DNA from: an uncultured Elusimicrobia bacterium
GTDB taxonomy: Bacteria; Elusimicrobiota; Elusimicrobia; UBA1565; UBA9628
Assembly: GCA_903830945.1 (NCBI GenBank)
Contig: CAIKVT010000013.1
Location: forward strand, 20,900 to 84,899
DNA: 64,000 nt
Direction of reading: 5' to 3'
A model generated the notes under the pieces. The model searched no databases. It saw only the letters and a program-made list of their open reading frames with translations, and had not been told where the DNA came from. Below are positions 9,201-17,734 of the stretch, piece by piece. The position numbers and the translations under genes were made by a program. Positions within the stretch are counted from its first letter, which is position 1. Every line of letters starts with the position of its first letter.

Positions 9201-12200
9201 CCCTGGAGAGACCGCCCGCTTCCTGCTGGGTTCGGATCTTCTAGACGGGAGCGTGTTCGTGGAGATCTGGGGAGGCCAGCACCTGCTGGAGCGTCGAGCC
9301 TTGGGCGGCGGGGTGCGCCTGGTGAGCGTCCCGGTGACCGGAGACCACAAGGGCGGACTGACGGTGCGCTGGTTCGGCGCGCGCAGTTTCAAGATCCGCT
9401 CCGGTCAGGCTCAGGTGGCGGTGCCCTGGAAGGACCGCGAGCTCTCGGTCAAGCTCGACTACGACAAGGTGATGAAGCCCGGCCAAAAGGTCCATTGGAA
9501 GCTCTCCCTCCTGGACCGCGCCAAGAGGCCGGTGAGCGGCGAGGCCGTGGTGCGCGTATTCGACCGGTCGCTCGAATACTACGCCGCTGCCGCGAGCCCC
9601 TGGCTCTCCGAGCTCTACGGCGCGCGCGGCGGTCCCCAGGCCGGCCAGGGCTCGCTTTTTACGCCCAACGTCGATCAGATCCCCGTGGAGGAAGGCTGGA
9701 TCAAGACCATGCTCAACCTCTTCTACGAGGCCATCAAAGAGCCGGAGCCGCCCATGTTGCGCCTCAACCGCAGTCGCGTCTATAGCCGGCACAACTACAG
9801 GAGCAAGTCGCTCATGTATGATATGGAGAGCACCGCTTCAGGTGGCGCGGCCATGGACATGCTTGAAGCCGCGCCCGCAGCCCTGTCCATGGCCGAAGTG
9901 CGCGGCAGCGCGCCCCAAGAGATGGCCAAGGACAAGAAGTCCCTGGTCGGCGCAAAATCAGACAGCGAGCGGCCAAGCCAGCCTCCGGTCGCCGTGCGCA
10001 CGGACTTCTCCGAGACCGCGTACTTCGAGCCGCAGTTGAAGATAACGGCCGGCCGGGGCACGATCTCCTTCAAGGCCCCGGATCAACTCACCGGCTGGAA
10101 GATCCAGGTCAGCGCGCTGACTTCGGACGTCAAGCGCGGATCGTTCGGCGGCGAGGCCGTGACCCGCAAGGACCTCATGGTGCGCGTGGACATGCCGCGC
10201 TTCTACCGAGAAGGCGACCAAGGGGAGATCAAGGCCGTGGTCCACAACGAGACCGAAACAGAGCTCTCCGGTGAGGTGACGCTCTCGGTCACCGAGGACG
10301 AGAAGCCCTCGGCCGAAAAGCTGGGCCTGGCGGACCTGACCAAACCCTTCATGGTCAAGCCTCATGGACTGATACCTTTGACCTGGACTCTCAAGGCTCC
10401 GCGCGGGCAGACCTCGTTCAAGATCCGGGCCGTAGCGCGCTCGGGCGAGAAAGCCGACGCGGAAGAGCGCGAGCTCCCGATCTTGCCCTCGCGAGAGCGC
10501 CTCATCGAGACCGCACTCATCAGCCTCGACGGCACGGTAAAAAAGGCGCTCCAGGCCCCAAGATTCAAAGAGAAAGACGAGACCCGGGTCAACGAGTCCA
10601 TGACCGTGCAGATCGACCCCCAACTCGCGCTCTCCATCCTCAACAGCCTGCCATTCCTGGTGCACTACCCCTACGAATGCAGCGAACAGCTCATCGACCG
10701 CTACACGCCTTTAGCCATCACCAACGCCTTCTACAAGATGAACCCCAAGCTGGCCGCGGCAGCCAAGAAGATCCCCAAGCGCGACACGCTCACCCCGGCC
10801 TGGGACCGCTCCGACCCCAGGCGGCTCATGACTTTGATGGAGACGCCGTGGGAAGAACTCTCCAAGGGCCGCAAGAGCTACTGGCCATTGGTCGACATGT
10901 TCGACACGGCCGTGGTCAAGTCCGAGCTCGACGACGCGCTCTCCAAGCTCAAGAGCTACCAGAACAGCGACGGCGGCTATCCGTGGTTCCCGGGCGGCCA
11001 TTCCGACCCCTACATCACGCTCTTCGTGCTTTCAGGATGGGCCGAGGCGGCGCGCTACGGGGTCGCAGCCCCCATGGATGTGGCGGCCCGTGCCTTGGGC
11101 TTCGTCAACAACGAGGTTCCCAAGCACTTGAAGCCTGAACCGGGAGAGGTTTCCCTCATCCTCTACGCGGCCCATGTAGTGACCTCGTACCCAAAATCCC
11201 TGCCCGAGGCGGCCCTGGGCTACAAGTTCGCCAAGGTCTGGGCCGACTACGCGGACAAGCACGCCGACGCCATGACCCACATGGGCAAGGCCCTGGCCGC
11301 CAACGTCTACTGGCGCCTGGGCGACAAGGCCAAAGGCGACTTATACCTCGCCCGGGCCATGGACGGCTCCCGCGAGGACCCCATCGCCGGAGTGTATTGG
11401 ACGCCGGAGAAGATCTCCTGGCTCTGGTACAACGACACGGTAGAGACCCATGCCTTCATCCTCAGGACTCTCTTGGCCATGAAGCCCAAGGACCCGCGCA
11501 TCCCGGGCTTGGTGCAATGGCTGCTGTTCAACCGCAAGGGCAACGAATGGAAGTCCACCAAGGCCTCGGCCGCGGCTATTTACTCCTTGCTCGACGTGCT
11601 TAAGACGCGAGGCTCTTTGGACCAGGGCGACCGGTTCACGGTCAAGTGGGGGCCGGACGTGGAGACGGCGCAAGTCGAACCCTTCGCCTGGCTGGAGAAG
11701 CCCTTGCGCTGGACGCGCGTGGGCTCGGCCATCACTCCCGGGCACGGCACGGCCTCCATCGAGAAAGAAGGGCCGGGCCTGGCCTTCGCGTCCTTGACCT
11801 GGATCTACACCACAGACCGGTTCGCTGCGGCCTCCGGCCCCGGCATGATGGAGCTCTCACGGCATTTCTTCCTCCGGCAGAAGGAAGGCGACGCCTACCG
11901 CTTGACGCCGCTGAAATCAGGCGACGTGGTCGCGGTGGGAGACCAGGTCGAAGTCCAACTCACGATCAACACGCGCAGCCAGTTCGAATACGTACACCTC
12001 AAAGACCCCAAGCCCGCGGGCTTTGAGGCCGAGGAGCTGCGCAGCGGCTGGAAGTGGGACCAGCTCTCGCGCTACGAGGAGCCGCGGGACTCCCTGACCA
12101 ACTTCTTCATGGACCGGGTCCCGCACGGCGAGTACATCCTGCGCTACCGGCTGCGCCCAACCACGCCCGGCTCCTACCGGCTGGGCGCGGCGGTGCTGCA

Positions 12201-12264
12201 GTCCATGTACGCGCCCGAGATGTCCGCGCACTCCGACGGCTTCTCCATCCGGGTGCGGCCCTGA
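6286..12264 (+). CDS. Bacterial alpha-2-macroglobulin family protein
   Basis: A 1992-residue exported protein with a signal peptide (VQVLLGSMLSPAFAQ) but no lipobox cysteine. The N-terminal ~550 residues are helical and variable. An MG2-type domain begins near residue 585 (VETDRPIYRPGQQVRAKVTV). A flexible Met/Ala/Ser-rich stretch near residues 1165-1240 looks like the bait region, just before the A2M-domain hallmark VRTDFSETAYFEPQLKI. The thioester motif is ECSEQ, with Cys1465 and Gln1468, followed by the alpha-alpha toroid (NSDGGYPWFPGGHSDPYIT). Family members trap attacking proteases after bait cleavage. A strong GGAGG precedes the start. Many bacterial homologues are lipoproteins next to a penicillin-binding protein; here neither applies. 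Confidence 0.93.
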   Translation: MRRFIVQVLLGSMLSPAFAQAPKTLKDYDERFDKGLYQEALKGYESLLDSAQEDIRLKALYRSVECEALLFRFGAAATRAMAKKLPKDPIWRGRFLIQKAELAREFLKQYGTTVPRDMEAGTNDLTRRTPEEWHQEAQSAFLQLWDLRGDLVKTPISGEDYFVDLKGAETDMAPTLWDFAALRWTDYLLTEAPEAPHQSEQNPPATSFIRPDYPEAFSPGAPPAAQAAAVMEASSRLPKQGRGAASEEWRIRRLLIPFEHSGLVSPATDDEASVTAAVSLLTGWMDSFSEPPAKAQAGLEAAQLLNARNRYADTVQLCRRIERVWPLSRAARHCARLRAQIELPVLNLFARFTPPPGKDAFTVNTRNLDSVYFRLYRLDPRELPARTLRHEQQDWSALRHPDRELIAAYMKRSPDFSWRAAVSTHAAYAYADTTVSPPTLGPGLYLALAGGDERFTPKNSLLSVAIVNVTELFLITSAGAQGPERDFIFDPAGPTQRTAPALHFYTIDAVNGQATAASLDAFRRENWNPIERLSLATDGSGMTQAQATVPLTYPTSYSVSFDALAQAGASYAYGSNPVYFSHSVPAPIEVHVETDRPIYRPGQQVRAKVTVLRRIPRGYKVYDGAAPVSFTARDANYQEIFKRQLKLNALGSASVAFTIPTGRLLGEYRLEAAITDFHNGFSGNAQLAVEEYKRPEFEVTVAEATGAWKYGQAAMIAGQAKYYFGGPVPDAPVSFHIYRQAYLPWFCWWWRGSTAQLNGRTEVSSGQAKTDAAGRFSFLFTPQPQDAALKDPWPATFQVEAESHDAGGRTITASRSFQAGAKAYLFDISPESGFLSAGKPAKVPVRLMNINGAAVAGAGEYSLYRLSGRPQDVESGHYWEGHFPETPSLETIYKDVPNGAKVAGGNLKFLADKPAAATLGGLEDGAYRFTVRAHDHWGGASEESIILLCAAPKGRLALSLPAVAIPEHASYLPGETARFLLGSDLLDGSVFVEIWGGQHLLERRALGGGVRLVSVPVTGDHKGGLTVRWFGARSFKIRSGQAQVAVPWKDRELSVKLDYDKVMKPGQKVHWKLSLLDRAKRPVSGEAVVRVFDRSLEYYAAAASPWLSELYGARGGPQAGQGSLFTPNVDQIPVEEGWIKTMLNLFYEAIKEPEPPMLRLNRSRVYSRHNYRSKSLMYDMESTASGGAAMDMLEAAPAALSMAEVRGSAPQEMAKDKKSLVGAKSDSERPSQPPVAVRTDFSETAYFEPQLKITAGRGTISFKAPDQLTGWKIQVSALTSDVKRGSFGGEAVTRKDLMVRVDMPRFYREGDQGEIKAVVHNETETELSGEVTLSVTEDEKPSAEKLGLADLTKPFMVKPHGLIPLTWTLKAPRGQTSFKIRAVARSGEKADAEERELPILPSRERLIETALISLDGTVKKALQAPRFKEKDETRVNESMTVQIDPQLALSILNSLPFLVHYPYECSEQLIDRYTPLAITNAFYKMNPKLAAAAKKIPKRDTLTPAWDRSDPRRLMTLMETPWEELSKGRKSYWPLVDMFDTAVVKSELDDALSKLKSYQNSDGGYPWFPGGHSDPYITLFVLSGWAEAARYGVAAPMDVAARALGFVNNEVPKHLKPEPGEVSLILYAAHVVTSYPKSLPEAALGYKFAKVWADYADKHADAMTHMGKALAANVYWRLGDKAKGDLYLARAMDGSREDPIAGVYWTPEKISWLWYNDTVETHAFILRTLLAMKPKDPRIPGLVQWLLFNRKGNEWKSTKASAAAIYSLLDVLKTRGSLDQGDRFTVKWGPDVETAQVEPFAWLEKPLRWTRVGSAITPGHGTASIEKEGPGLAFASLTWIYTTDRFAAASGPGMMELSRHFFLRQKEGDAYRLTPLKSGDVVAVGDQVEVQLTINTRSQFEYVHLKDPKPAGFEAEELRSGWKWDQLSRYEEPRDSLTNFFMDRVPHGEYILRYRLRPTTPGSYRLGAAVLQSMYAPEMSAHSDGFSIRVRP

Positions 12265-12284
12265 TTCAGTCTGGAGAAATCTCT

Positions 12285-12311
12285 GGTGCCGGCATCGAGA
12301 AAGCCGGCGCC
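12285..12311. terminator. Hairpin between convergent genes
   Basis: GGTGCCGGC and GCCGGCGCC pair over 9 positions (one G-U) around a 9-base loop, between the alpha-2-macroglobulin gene and the convergent kinase-like gene. A short TTAAA follows. It is probably a bidirectional terminator. Confidence 0.5.
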
Positions 12312-12325
12312 TTAAACCAAGACCT

Positions 12326-13018
12326 TCATGGAGCGTCGAACGCCTTGTCCTTCTTGGCCTTCCAGCCCGCAGCGATCGCGGCCAGCGCCCCCTCCTGGCC
12401 AAGACCGGCCGTGTTGACGACGAGGTCGTAGTGGACCGGATCCATCATGTCGGAATGGAAATGCCGCCGGATGAAAGCGTGGCGATCCGAGTCGGTATGC
12501 ACCACCCGCCGCTTGGCCTCTTCGCGCGAAAGCCCGTCCCGGGCCGCCACAGCGCGCACACGCTCTTCCACCGGCGCCACGAGCAGGACTCGCAGACAGT
12601 CCTTCGGCGGGATGACAAGGCCGGCTCCGCGCCCCAAGATGACGGCCCGGCCATGCTCGGAGATAGCCATCAGGACCTTGCAGAGGTGACGGAAGTAATC
12701 CCCCGTGAGGTAACGCTCCAAAAACAGGGACTGGACCCATTCCTCGACGGCCGAGATAGCCTTCTCGTCGACCGTTTTTAAGATGGTCTCGCTCAAATGA
12801 GCGCTCTCCGCCACTCGATGCAGAATCTCCTTATGAAAAAAGTCGAACCCCATCCGGCGGGCAAGCTCCTCTGCCAGAGCGCGGCCACAGCAGCCCGAAA
12901 GGCGGGACATGGTGATCACCGGATCGTGCCGATGCTCAGCCGCCCGGCCGCGGCGCGAAAGCTCCCAGCGGCGCACCTGCTCTTCAATGATCTGATCGAT
13001 GGATCGCGGCATAGTCAT
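12326..13018 (-). CDS. Cytidylate kinase-like family protein
   Basis: A 230-residue cytoplasmic P-loop protein of the cytidylate-kinase-like (AAA_26) group. The N-terminal helix is followed by VITMSRLSGCCGRALAEELA, the position of the phosphate-binding loop, then the typical FFHKEILHRVAE. Later, AVILGRGAGLVI and RVLLVAPVEERVRAV correspond to the conserved core. The usual GSGG or GAGG of the loop is replaced by GCCG, so ATP binding may be altered. Members often sit near membrane or stress genes and lack a proven substrate. The start at 13018 is chosen because AGGGGG lies directly upstream. Confidence 0.75.
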   Translation of the reverse strand: MTMPRSIDQIIEEQVRRWELSRRGRAAEHRHDPVITMSRLSGCCGRALAEELARRMGFDFFHKEILHRVAESAHLSETILKTVDEKAISAVEEWVQSLFLERYLTGDYFRHLCKVLMAISEHGRAVILGRGAGLVIPPKDCLRVLLVAPVEERVRAVAARDGLSREEAKRRVVHTDSDRHAFIRRHFHSDMMDPVHYDLVVNTAGLGQEGALAAIAAGWKAKKDKAFDAP

Positions 13019-13209
13019 GATATCCCCCTTACCCCCGTTTAGTATAGCACGCAGACCCAGGGGCACCTCAATGAGTGGGCCGCGGGCGACTGGCTCTGAG
13101 TCCGAATGATATAATTCCCCTCGCGCGCCGACGCTGAACCTTGCTTTGAACCGTACAGCTGTGTTACGATACGCCTCAACCTACTTAAGGGCAAGAGGAA
13201 CAAGAAGAA

Positions 13210-14670
13210 ATGGACCACCCCCAAGCCATGGCTGACAGCGTCCCTCCGAACAAGCACCCCACCGGACTCTATATCCTTTTCACCACGGAAATGTGGGAAC
13301 GTTTCGCCTATTACGGCATGCGCGCGCTCTTGGTCTACTACATGATCAAGTGCATATTCCTCCCAGAGAACGCGTCACACGTCATGGGCTACGAGCTCAT
13401 CAAACGGTCCCTGGAATGGGTCTTCGGCCCGTTGAGCACCCAGGCTCTCTCTTCCCAGATCTACGGCCTTTACACGGGCTTCGTGTACCTGGCGCCCATC
13501 TTCGGCGGCACCATCGCCGACCGCTGGCTGGGCCAGCGCAAGGCCGTCGTCGTGGGCGGCGTCATCATGGCCATCGCCGAATTCATGCTCATGAAGCAGA
13601 GCTTGTTCTTCCCCGCGCTGCTCATGATGATCGTCGGCAACGGCTTCTTCAAACCCAACATCTCCACGCAGGTGGGCAACCTCTACGCTCCCGGCGACCA
13701 CCGCCGCGACCGCGCCTTCAGCGTCTTCTACGTCGGCATCAACGTCGGAGCGACCCTCTCGCCCTTCATCGCCGGCACCTTGGGCGAGAACGTCACGCCT
13801 TACGGCAGATGGGGATTCTTCTCAGCCGGGGTAGGAATGATCCTCGGACTCATCATCTACCTGTGGGGCCAGAGACATCTGGCGCCGGACAACGTCATGA
13901 AACGAGCCTCCGCGACCGACGCCAAGCCGGTCGCGCCGTTGAGCCCGGACGACTGGAAAAAGATATGGGCCTTGATCGTGCTGTGCCTGCTCAACATCCC
14001 CTTCTGGACCGTATACGAGCAGCAGGGAAACACTATCGCCCTATGGGTAGACGGGAACTGCAACCGGCACATCTTCTCCTGGCTGCAAGGCTACGGATTC
14101 CTGCCTGCGGCCGTGTTAAATTGGGAAATGCCGGCCACCTGGTATCAGTCCTTTAACGCCATAATGATCGTGGCCTTCACACCCGTCATTCTCGCGTTCT
14201 GGCGCTGGCAGGAAAAACGCAAGACCGAACCCTCCAGCCTGGCCAAGATGGCCATCGGCTGCATCCTGTTGGGGATATCCTTCCTGGTGCTGCTGCCGCA
14301 GGCGCACATGATCGATGCGGCCGAAAAGGCTGCGATCATCCCCCAAAAAGCCTCGCTACTACCAATAACCCTCTGCACCGTTATCTTTACGCTGGGAGAG
14401 CTCTATCTATCACCCGTGGGGCTCTCTTTGGTGACCAAGCTCGCGCCGCCGCGCCTAGTCTCGATGATGATGGGAATGTGGTTTATGTCCAGCTTCTTCG
14501 GAGACTACCTCTGCGGCTACATCGGCGCCTACTGGGAAAAGATGTCGCACGCGAACTTCTTCCTGCTGCTCATGACTCTGGCCTGCACCTCTGGCCTGTG
14601 CATGTTCGCTCTGCTCAAGCCCCTTAAACGCGCCATCGGCCACGGACACGCGGAGACCGTGGACGTCTGA
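13210..14670 (+). CDS. POT family proton-dependent oligopeptide transporter
   Basis: A 486-residue inner-membrane carrier of the major facilitator superfamily that imports di- and tripeptides with protons. The first helix carries TEMWERFAYYGMRALLVYY, matching the ExxERFxYYG proton-coupling motif. GGTIADRWLGQRKAV and FYVGINVGATLSPF are the two PTR2 signatures. About 14 hydrophobic segments are visible, as expected for bacterial POT proteins. It stands alone. TTGCTT (13141) and TACGAT (13165) spaced by 18 bases could be its promoter. Confidence 0.93.
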   Translation: MDHPQAMADSVPPNKHPTGLYILFTTEMWERFAYYGMRALLVYYMIKCIFLPENASHVMGYELIKRSLEWVFGPLSTQALSSQIYGLYTGFVYLAPIFGGTIADRWLGQRKAVVVGGVIMAIAEFMLMKQSLFFPALLMMIVGNGFFKPNISTQVGNLYAPGDHRRDRAFSVFYVGINVGATLSPFIAGTLGENVTPYGRWGFFSAGVGMILGLIIYLWGQRHLAPDNVMKRASATDAKPVAPLSPDDWKKIWALIVLCLLNIPFWTVYEQQGNTIALWVDGNCNRHIFSWLQGYGFLPAAVLNWEMPATWYQSFNAIMIVAFTPVILAFWRWQEKRKTEPSSLAKMAIGCILLGISFLVLLPQAHMIDAAEKAAIIPQKASLLPITLCTVIFTLGELYLSPVGLSLVTKLAPPRLVSMMMGMWFMSSFFGDYLCGYIGAYWEKMSHANFFLLLMTLACTSGLCMFALLKPLKRAIGHGHAETVDV

Positions 14671-14672
14671 TT

Positions 14673-14703
14673 GGCTTGTAGACAACATATCCCGCTACAA
14701 GCC
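14673..14703. terminator. Hairpin downstream of the POT gene
   Basis: GGCTTGTAG and CTACAAGCC form a perfect 9-bp stem around a 13-base loop, two bases after the stop codon. The tail is C/T-rich and not a pure T-run. The ~180 bases that follow, up to 14882, hold nothing I can identify. Confidence 0.5.
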
Positions 14704-14882
14704 CCTCTCCCCACAACCGCAAAACGATTGCGGCAGTCGTTGTCGAGGTGATTGTTACTTCTGAGGCACGGAAAAATGGAAATGCGGTGAAGTCGGTGTC
14801 ATAGGCCACCCAGGCCACGTTGCCGGAACATCCGAAGCCGAACAGCGCGCGCTTGACGTTGATGCTCCGCTAAAGACAGGAC

Positions 14883-15290
14883 CTACCTGGCGATTCCAGC
14901 CTTAGGCGCGTCCACGGGTCTTTCTGCCGCGGCCGGGGACTCGGACTCCTCCGTCTCAGAGGACTCGCCGTTCTCTTCGTCAGGCGGCTCAGGCTTCGCC
15001 TTCTTCTTGGCGGGTTTCTTCTTTTTTTCTCCCGAAGGAAGGGGGGTGCCGTTCTCGTCGAACTTATAGCTATGATGCTCTTCGCCCGTGAGTTCCTTGT
15101 AGGCTTTGTACTTGGACTTGCTGTAATCGTAACCCTTCTTCTTGCGCTTGACCTTCTTCTTCTTGGGTTTAGGCTTGAGCTGCTCCGCCTCCGCGGACGC
15201 GACCCCTCCCTGCGCCACCAGAACCGGCGCCGCGACAGCGACGGCCAAGGCCAGGATCATCATCCACGAAAGGACCCTCGAAAGCCTCAT
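14883..15290 (-). CDS. Small exported Lys/Glu-rich protein
   Basis: A 135-residue protein of unknown function. The start at 15290 gives a clean signal peptide (MRLSRVLSWMMILALAVAVA, cut near VAQG). The mature part has two basic runs (KPKPKKKKVKRKKKG and EKKKKPAKKKAK) around a short tyrosine-rich segment, YDYSKSKYKAYKELTGEEHH, and ends in an acidic Ser/Glu/Pro tail. The segment between the basic runs is the only part that looks conserved or folded. An alternative start at 15359 would touch the stop of the upstream gene, and the two may be co-transcribed. No domain is recognised. Confidence 0.6.
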   Translation of the reverse strand: MRLSRVLSWMMILALAVAVAAPVLVAQGGVASAEAEQLKPKPKKKKVKRKKKGYDYSKSKYKAYKELTGEEHHSYKFDENGTPLPSGEKKKKPAKKKAKPEPPDEENGESSETEESESPAAAERPVDAPKAGIAR

Positions 15291-15360
15291 GCTTTTAGTA
15301 TAGAAACCCTGGCGGGCCAGGTTCAAGGCGTGCCACATGGCGGCCAAGGCTCTCCTCATC

Positions 15361-16260
15361 TCAATAAACAAGCATCTTAAGGTCGTGCACGCCCCCACCA
15401 CCCTTGATGAACTCGGAGACATCCACCGGCACGACCTCCAGTCCCATGGCCGCCACGTGACGCGACGCGTTCAACGCACCCCTCTGCATGAACGCGGTTT
15501 TGCCCCCGATGACCGCCGCGTTACAGGCCAACTGCCGGACCGCCTCCGGCTCCGAGGCCGTGATGATGACTGGGAAGAGCCGAAAGATCAATTCAAGGCT
15601 CGCCGCGTCGAAGGCCGATGGGTAAATCAGCACGGCCTCATGGGTCAGGGGGCAGAAGCAAGTATCGAGGTGCGGGAACCTCTCATTGACGAGCTTGAGA
15701 AGCACCACGGGTGTCGCGAACAAACGCGCCAACTCGTCATAAGCCCCGGCGTCGGAGCGGAAGCCGCAGCCCCCCCAGATCAGACGCCGGCCCGGATGCC
15801 AGAGGGCATCGCCGGCGCCCTCGAAGGTCAGCCCCTGATCCTTAAGCGCGGTCACCCGATAGCCAGCCTCCCGGAACCATCCCCCGAAGGCCGCGACCTC
15901 GCGGCGACGGGAAGAATAACGCATAGAGCTGAGCACGCAGAGCCGTTCCATCTTCCCGGTGAGCCCCGCGAAGGTCTGATTGGCGCAGAAGACCATATCG
16001 GCCAAACCCGCCGTAGCTGGCACCAAGGCGACCTCCAAGCCCGCCGTGACAAAAGCATCGCGAAGCTCGATCCACTGCTTGCGCGCCAGATGTGGATTGA
16101 TGCGGCCCGAATTCCCAAAAGAAAACGGGTTGCGCTCGTCCCGGGCCTCGTAGTGATCCGGCGGACACATAAGGACCTTGGACGGCTCAGGCACGACAAC
16201 GCAATTCTTGACGGAGAAACCCTTGAGTTGCGCGACTGCCTTATAGACCGTGTCGCTCAT
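15361..16260 (-). CDS. Amidinotransferase / dimethylargininase-like protein with Asp at the nucleophile position
   Basis: A 299-residue cytoplasmic protein of the guanidino-modifying enzyme superfamily (arginine deiminase, DDAH, amidinotransferases). Recognisable elements are GLADMVFCANQ (residues 86-96), TFEGAGDAL (145-153), the candidate catalytic histidine His197 in FPHLDTCFCPL, and the C-terminal KGGGGVHDLKM. In characterised members the last motif ends in a catalytic cysteine (xGGxxHC). Here the codon is GAC, giving Asp293. Either the enzyme uses different chemistry, it has lost catalysis, or this subfamily naturally carries Asp. The substrate is unknown. It may be transcribed with the small Lys-rich protein downstream. 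Confidence 0.75.
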   Translation of the reverse strand: MSDTVYKAVAQLKGFSVKNCVVVPEPSKVLMCPPDHYEARDERNPFSFGNSGRINPHLARKQWIELRDAFVTAGLEVALVPATAGLADMVFCANQTFAGLTGKMERLCVLSSMRYSSRRREVAAFGGWFREAGYRVTALKDQGLTFEGAGDALWHPGRRLIWGGCGFRSDAGAYDELARLFATPVVLLKLVNERFPHLDTCFCPLTHEAVLIYPSAFDAASLELIFRLFPVIITASEPEAVRQLACNAAVIGGKTAFMQRGALNASRHVAAMGLEVVPVDVSEFIKGGGGVHDLKMLVY

Positions 16261-16282
16261 CGATAAGATGTTATGATATTTT

Positions 16283-16302
16283 CGGCGGCCAAAGGGCCGC
16301 CG
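16283..16302 (-). terminator. Probable terminator of the 16.4-17.7 kb gene
   Basis: CGGCGGCC-AAAG-GGCCGCCG gives a perfect 8-bp stem with a 4-base loop. Read on the minus strand it is followed by AAAATATCAT, as expected of an intrinsic terminator for the gene ending at 16382. Confidence 0.6.
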
Positions 16303-16381
16303 TCACAGGAGGATCGTGACATTCCCTGCTCGCCGAAGGGGGCCGCAGCCTGGGGCCAACACTGGCTGCATCCTCGTCACG

Positions 16382-17695
16382 TCAAATATAGTTGGCTCGC
16401 CCGAACTCCACGGCGAATTCGTCGGCCGTCCCCTGCCACGTCCGCGGCACGTCTCCCAAAACGCGCCCACTGATACGGCCCGAGGACTGCGCTTGCCATG
16501 ACCACGCTTCCCGCACGACGATACCCGGACGCTGCCCCCATCGGTGCACCACCGGCACGAAGAGTACCGGTCGCCCGCGCTCAAGGATACGACCGGCCAG
16601 ATACCGAAAAAACCGCCGACGAAACGGCGTTTCTCGCGACCATTCCTCATCCAACACCGCCCAGGCCTCCACGCGCTGCTCGCTCGAAAGGTCCAGCGCA
16701 CACAGGCCGTTTTCCAGCGCCTCCCGGGCCGCCGGAAAGAGACATCCCGTCTCAGCCGAAGACGGCTCCTGCGTCGCGGCGCTCCAGGGATGCCCCGCCA
16801 CGACGGACATAAGCCAACCCTCCAGCATGCGCCCGGCGCTGCGCCGCAGACCCGACCCCAAAGGCCCCTCTGCCTCGAAGTGCCGAAAGTCTTTATAGGC
16901 CCGCAGACGGCGCAAAACCTCGACCGGGGCATCCCGCAGAGGGCTCAGGTGCCGCTGCCCCGCGATCCACTCGCGCATCGTGTAAAGCATGCGTGCTGTC
17001 TCAGGGACTCCCCCCGACACGGCCATGACCACCTCCCCACCATCGGCCAAACGCCGGTCGAGCCGCCAAACCACCCTTGGCCAGGCGGTCTCCCCCACGA
17101 TGCGCGCGCTCAAAGCGCTGCGCACGAAAGCCAAGCGGTCCAGCCCGAGATGATAAAGGCCCATGAATCCGACATAGAGCCCTTCGGCGACCAAGCCGGC
17201 CGTGTCCAGGGCAAAAGGGTCTACAGCGACGACATTACGCGGCCGGCAAGGACGGCCACGCACGGCGCGCAGGGCCAAGCCCGCATGGCGAACCAGCTCG
17301 AAATTGAGGTGCCCCATCTCTCCCAGCACCGGAGGGTGGGAGACTAACCCGACCAAAGCGCACTCCCTCCCCGCAGCCTCGGCCAGGCGCTGCGCCTCGG
17401 CCTTGGCGCGCAAGAGGACCGGCGCATCCTCTTGAAAAGGATAGCTTCTCCCCTCAGCCAGCCTGCGATAGACCGCATCATGGATGGCCAGGACCCGATC
17501 AGCAGGCATCCGTTCCAAGACCGCGCGAACCAAGAGTCCTCCCAGGTTGAACGGCGGCTCCAGCAATGAGCGCGCCCAGGGATCCTTGCGCGGCAAGACG
17601 ATCCCTCCACGCGCGATGGCGCGCTCCCCGGCCCCGGTCAAGATGCTCATCAGGTCCTGGGCCGTTCCTGTCGGGGTGGTGGGGTACGTATACAT
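16382..17695 (-). CDS. Hypothetical cytoplasmic protein
   Basis: A 437-residue protein that I cannot place in a family. It has no signal peptide or obvious membrane helix, is rich in Arg and Ala, and contains clustered segments such as RKDPWARSLLEPPFNLGG, VSHPPVLGEMGHLNFELVRH and LVPVVHRWGQ-type strings that suggest a folded globular domain. A TAAAAT hexamer (17705-17710 on the minus strand) ends nine bases before the ATG with no ribosome binding site, suggesting a leaderless message. It is divergent from the FG-GAP-like gene, with only 39 bases between the two starts. Confidence 0.6.
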   Translation of the reverse strand: MYTYPTTPTGTAQDLMSILTGAGERAIARGGIVLPRKDPWARSLLEPPFNLGGLLVRAVLERMPADRVLAIHDAVYRRLAEGRSYPFQEDAPVLLRAKAEAQRLAEAAGRECALVGLVSHPPVLGEMGHLNFELVRHAGLALRAVRGRPCRPRNVVAVDPFALDTAGLVAEGLYVGFMGLYHLGLDRLAFVRSALSARIVGETAWPRVVWRLDRRLADGGEVVMAVSGGVPETARMLYTMREWIAGQRHLSPLRDAPVEVLRRLRAYKDFRHFEAEGPLGSGLRRSAGRMLEGWLMSVVAGHPWSAATQEPSSAETGCLFPAAREALENGLCALDLSSEQRVEAWAVLDEEWSRETPFRRRFFRYLAGRILERGRPVLFVPVVHRWGQRPGIVVREAWSWQAQSSGRISGRVLGDVPRTWQGTADEFAVEFGRANYI

Positions 17696-17704
17696 GAATG
17701 GCGG

Positions 17705-17725
17705 ATTTTAACATAAAATGATAAT
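17705..17725. promoter_or_regulatory. Back-to-back -10 boxes of divergent leaderless genes
   Basis: On the minus strand TAAAAT (17710 down to 17705) lies nine bases before the ATG at 17695. On the plus strand GATAAT (17720-17725) lies nine bases before the ATG at 17735. Neither start has a Shine-Dalgarno sequence, so transcription would begin within a few bases of each start codon. Confidence 0.45.
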
Positions 17726-17734
17726 CTGTCATTC

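Noticed and set aside
14624..14818. Minus-strand frame with FGFGCSGNVAWVAYDTDFTA
   Set aside because: The string looks protein-like and could be a remnant, but it overlaps the POT gene end, has no start signal, and I cannot match it to a family.
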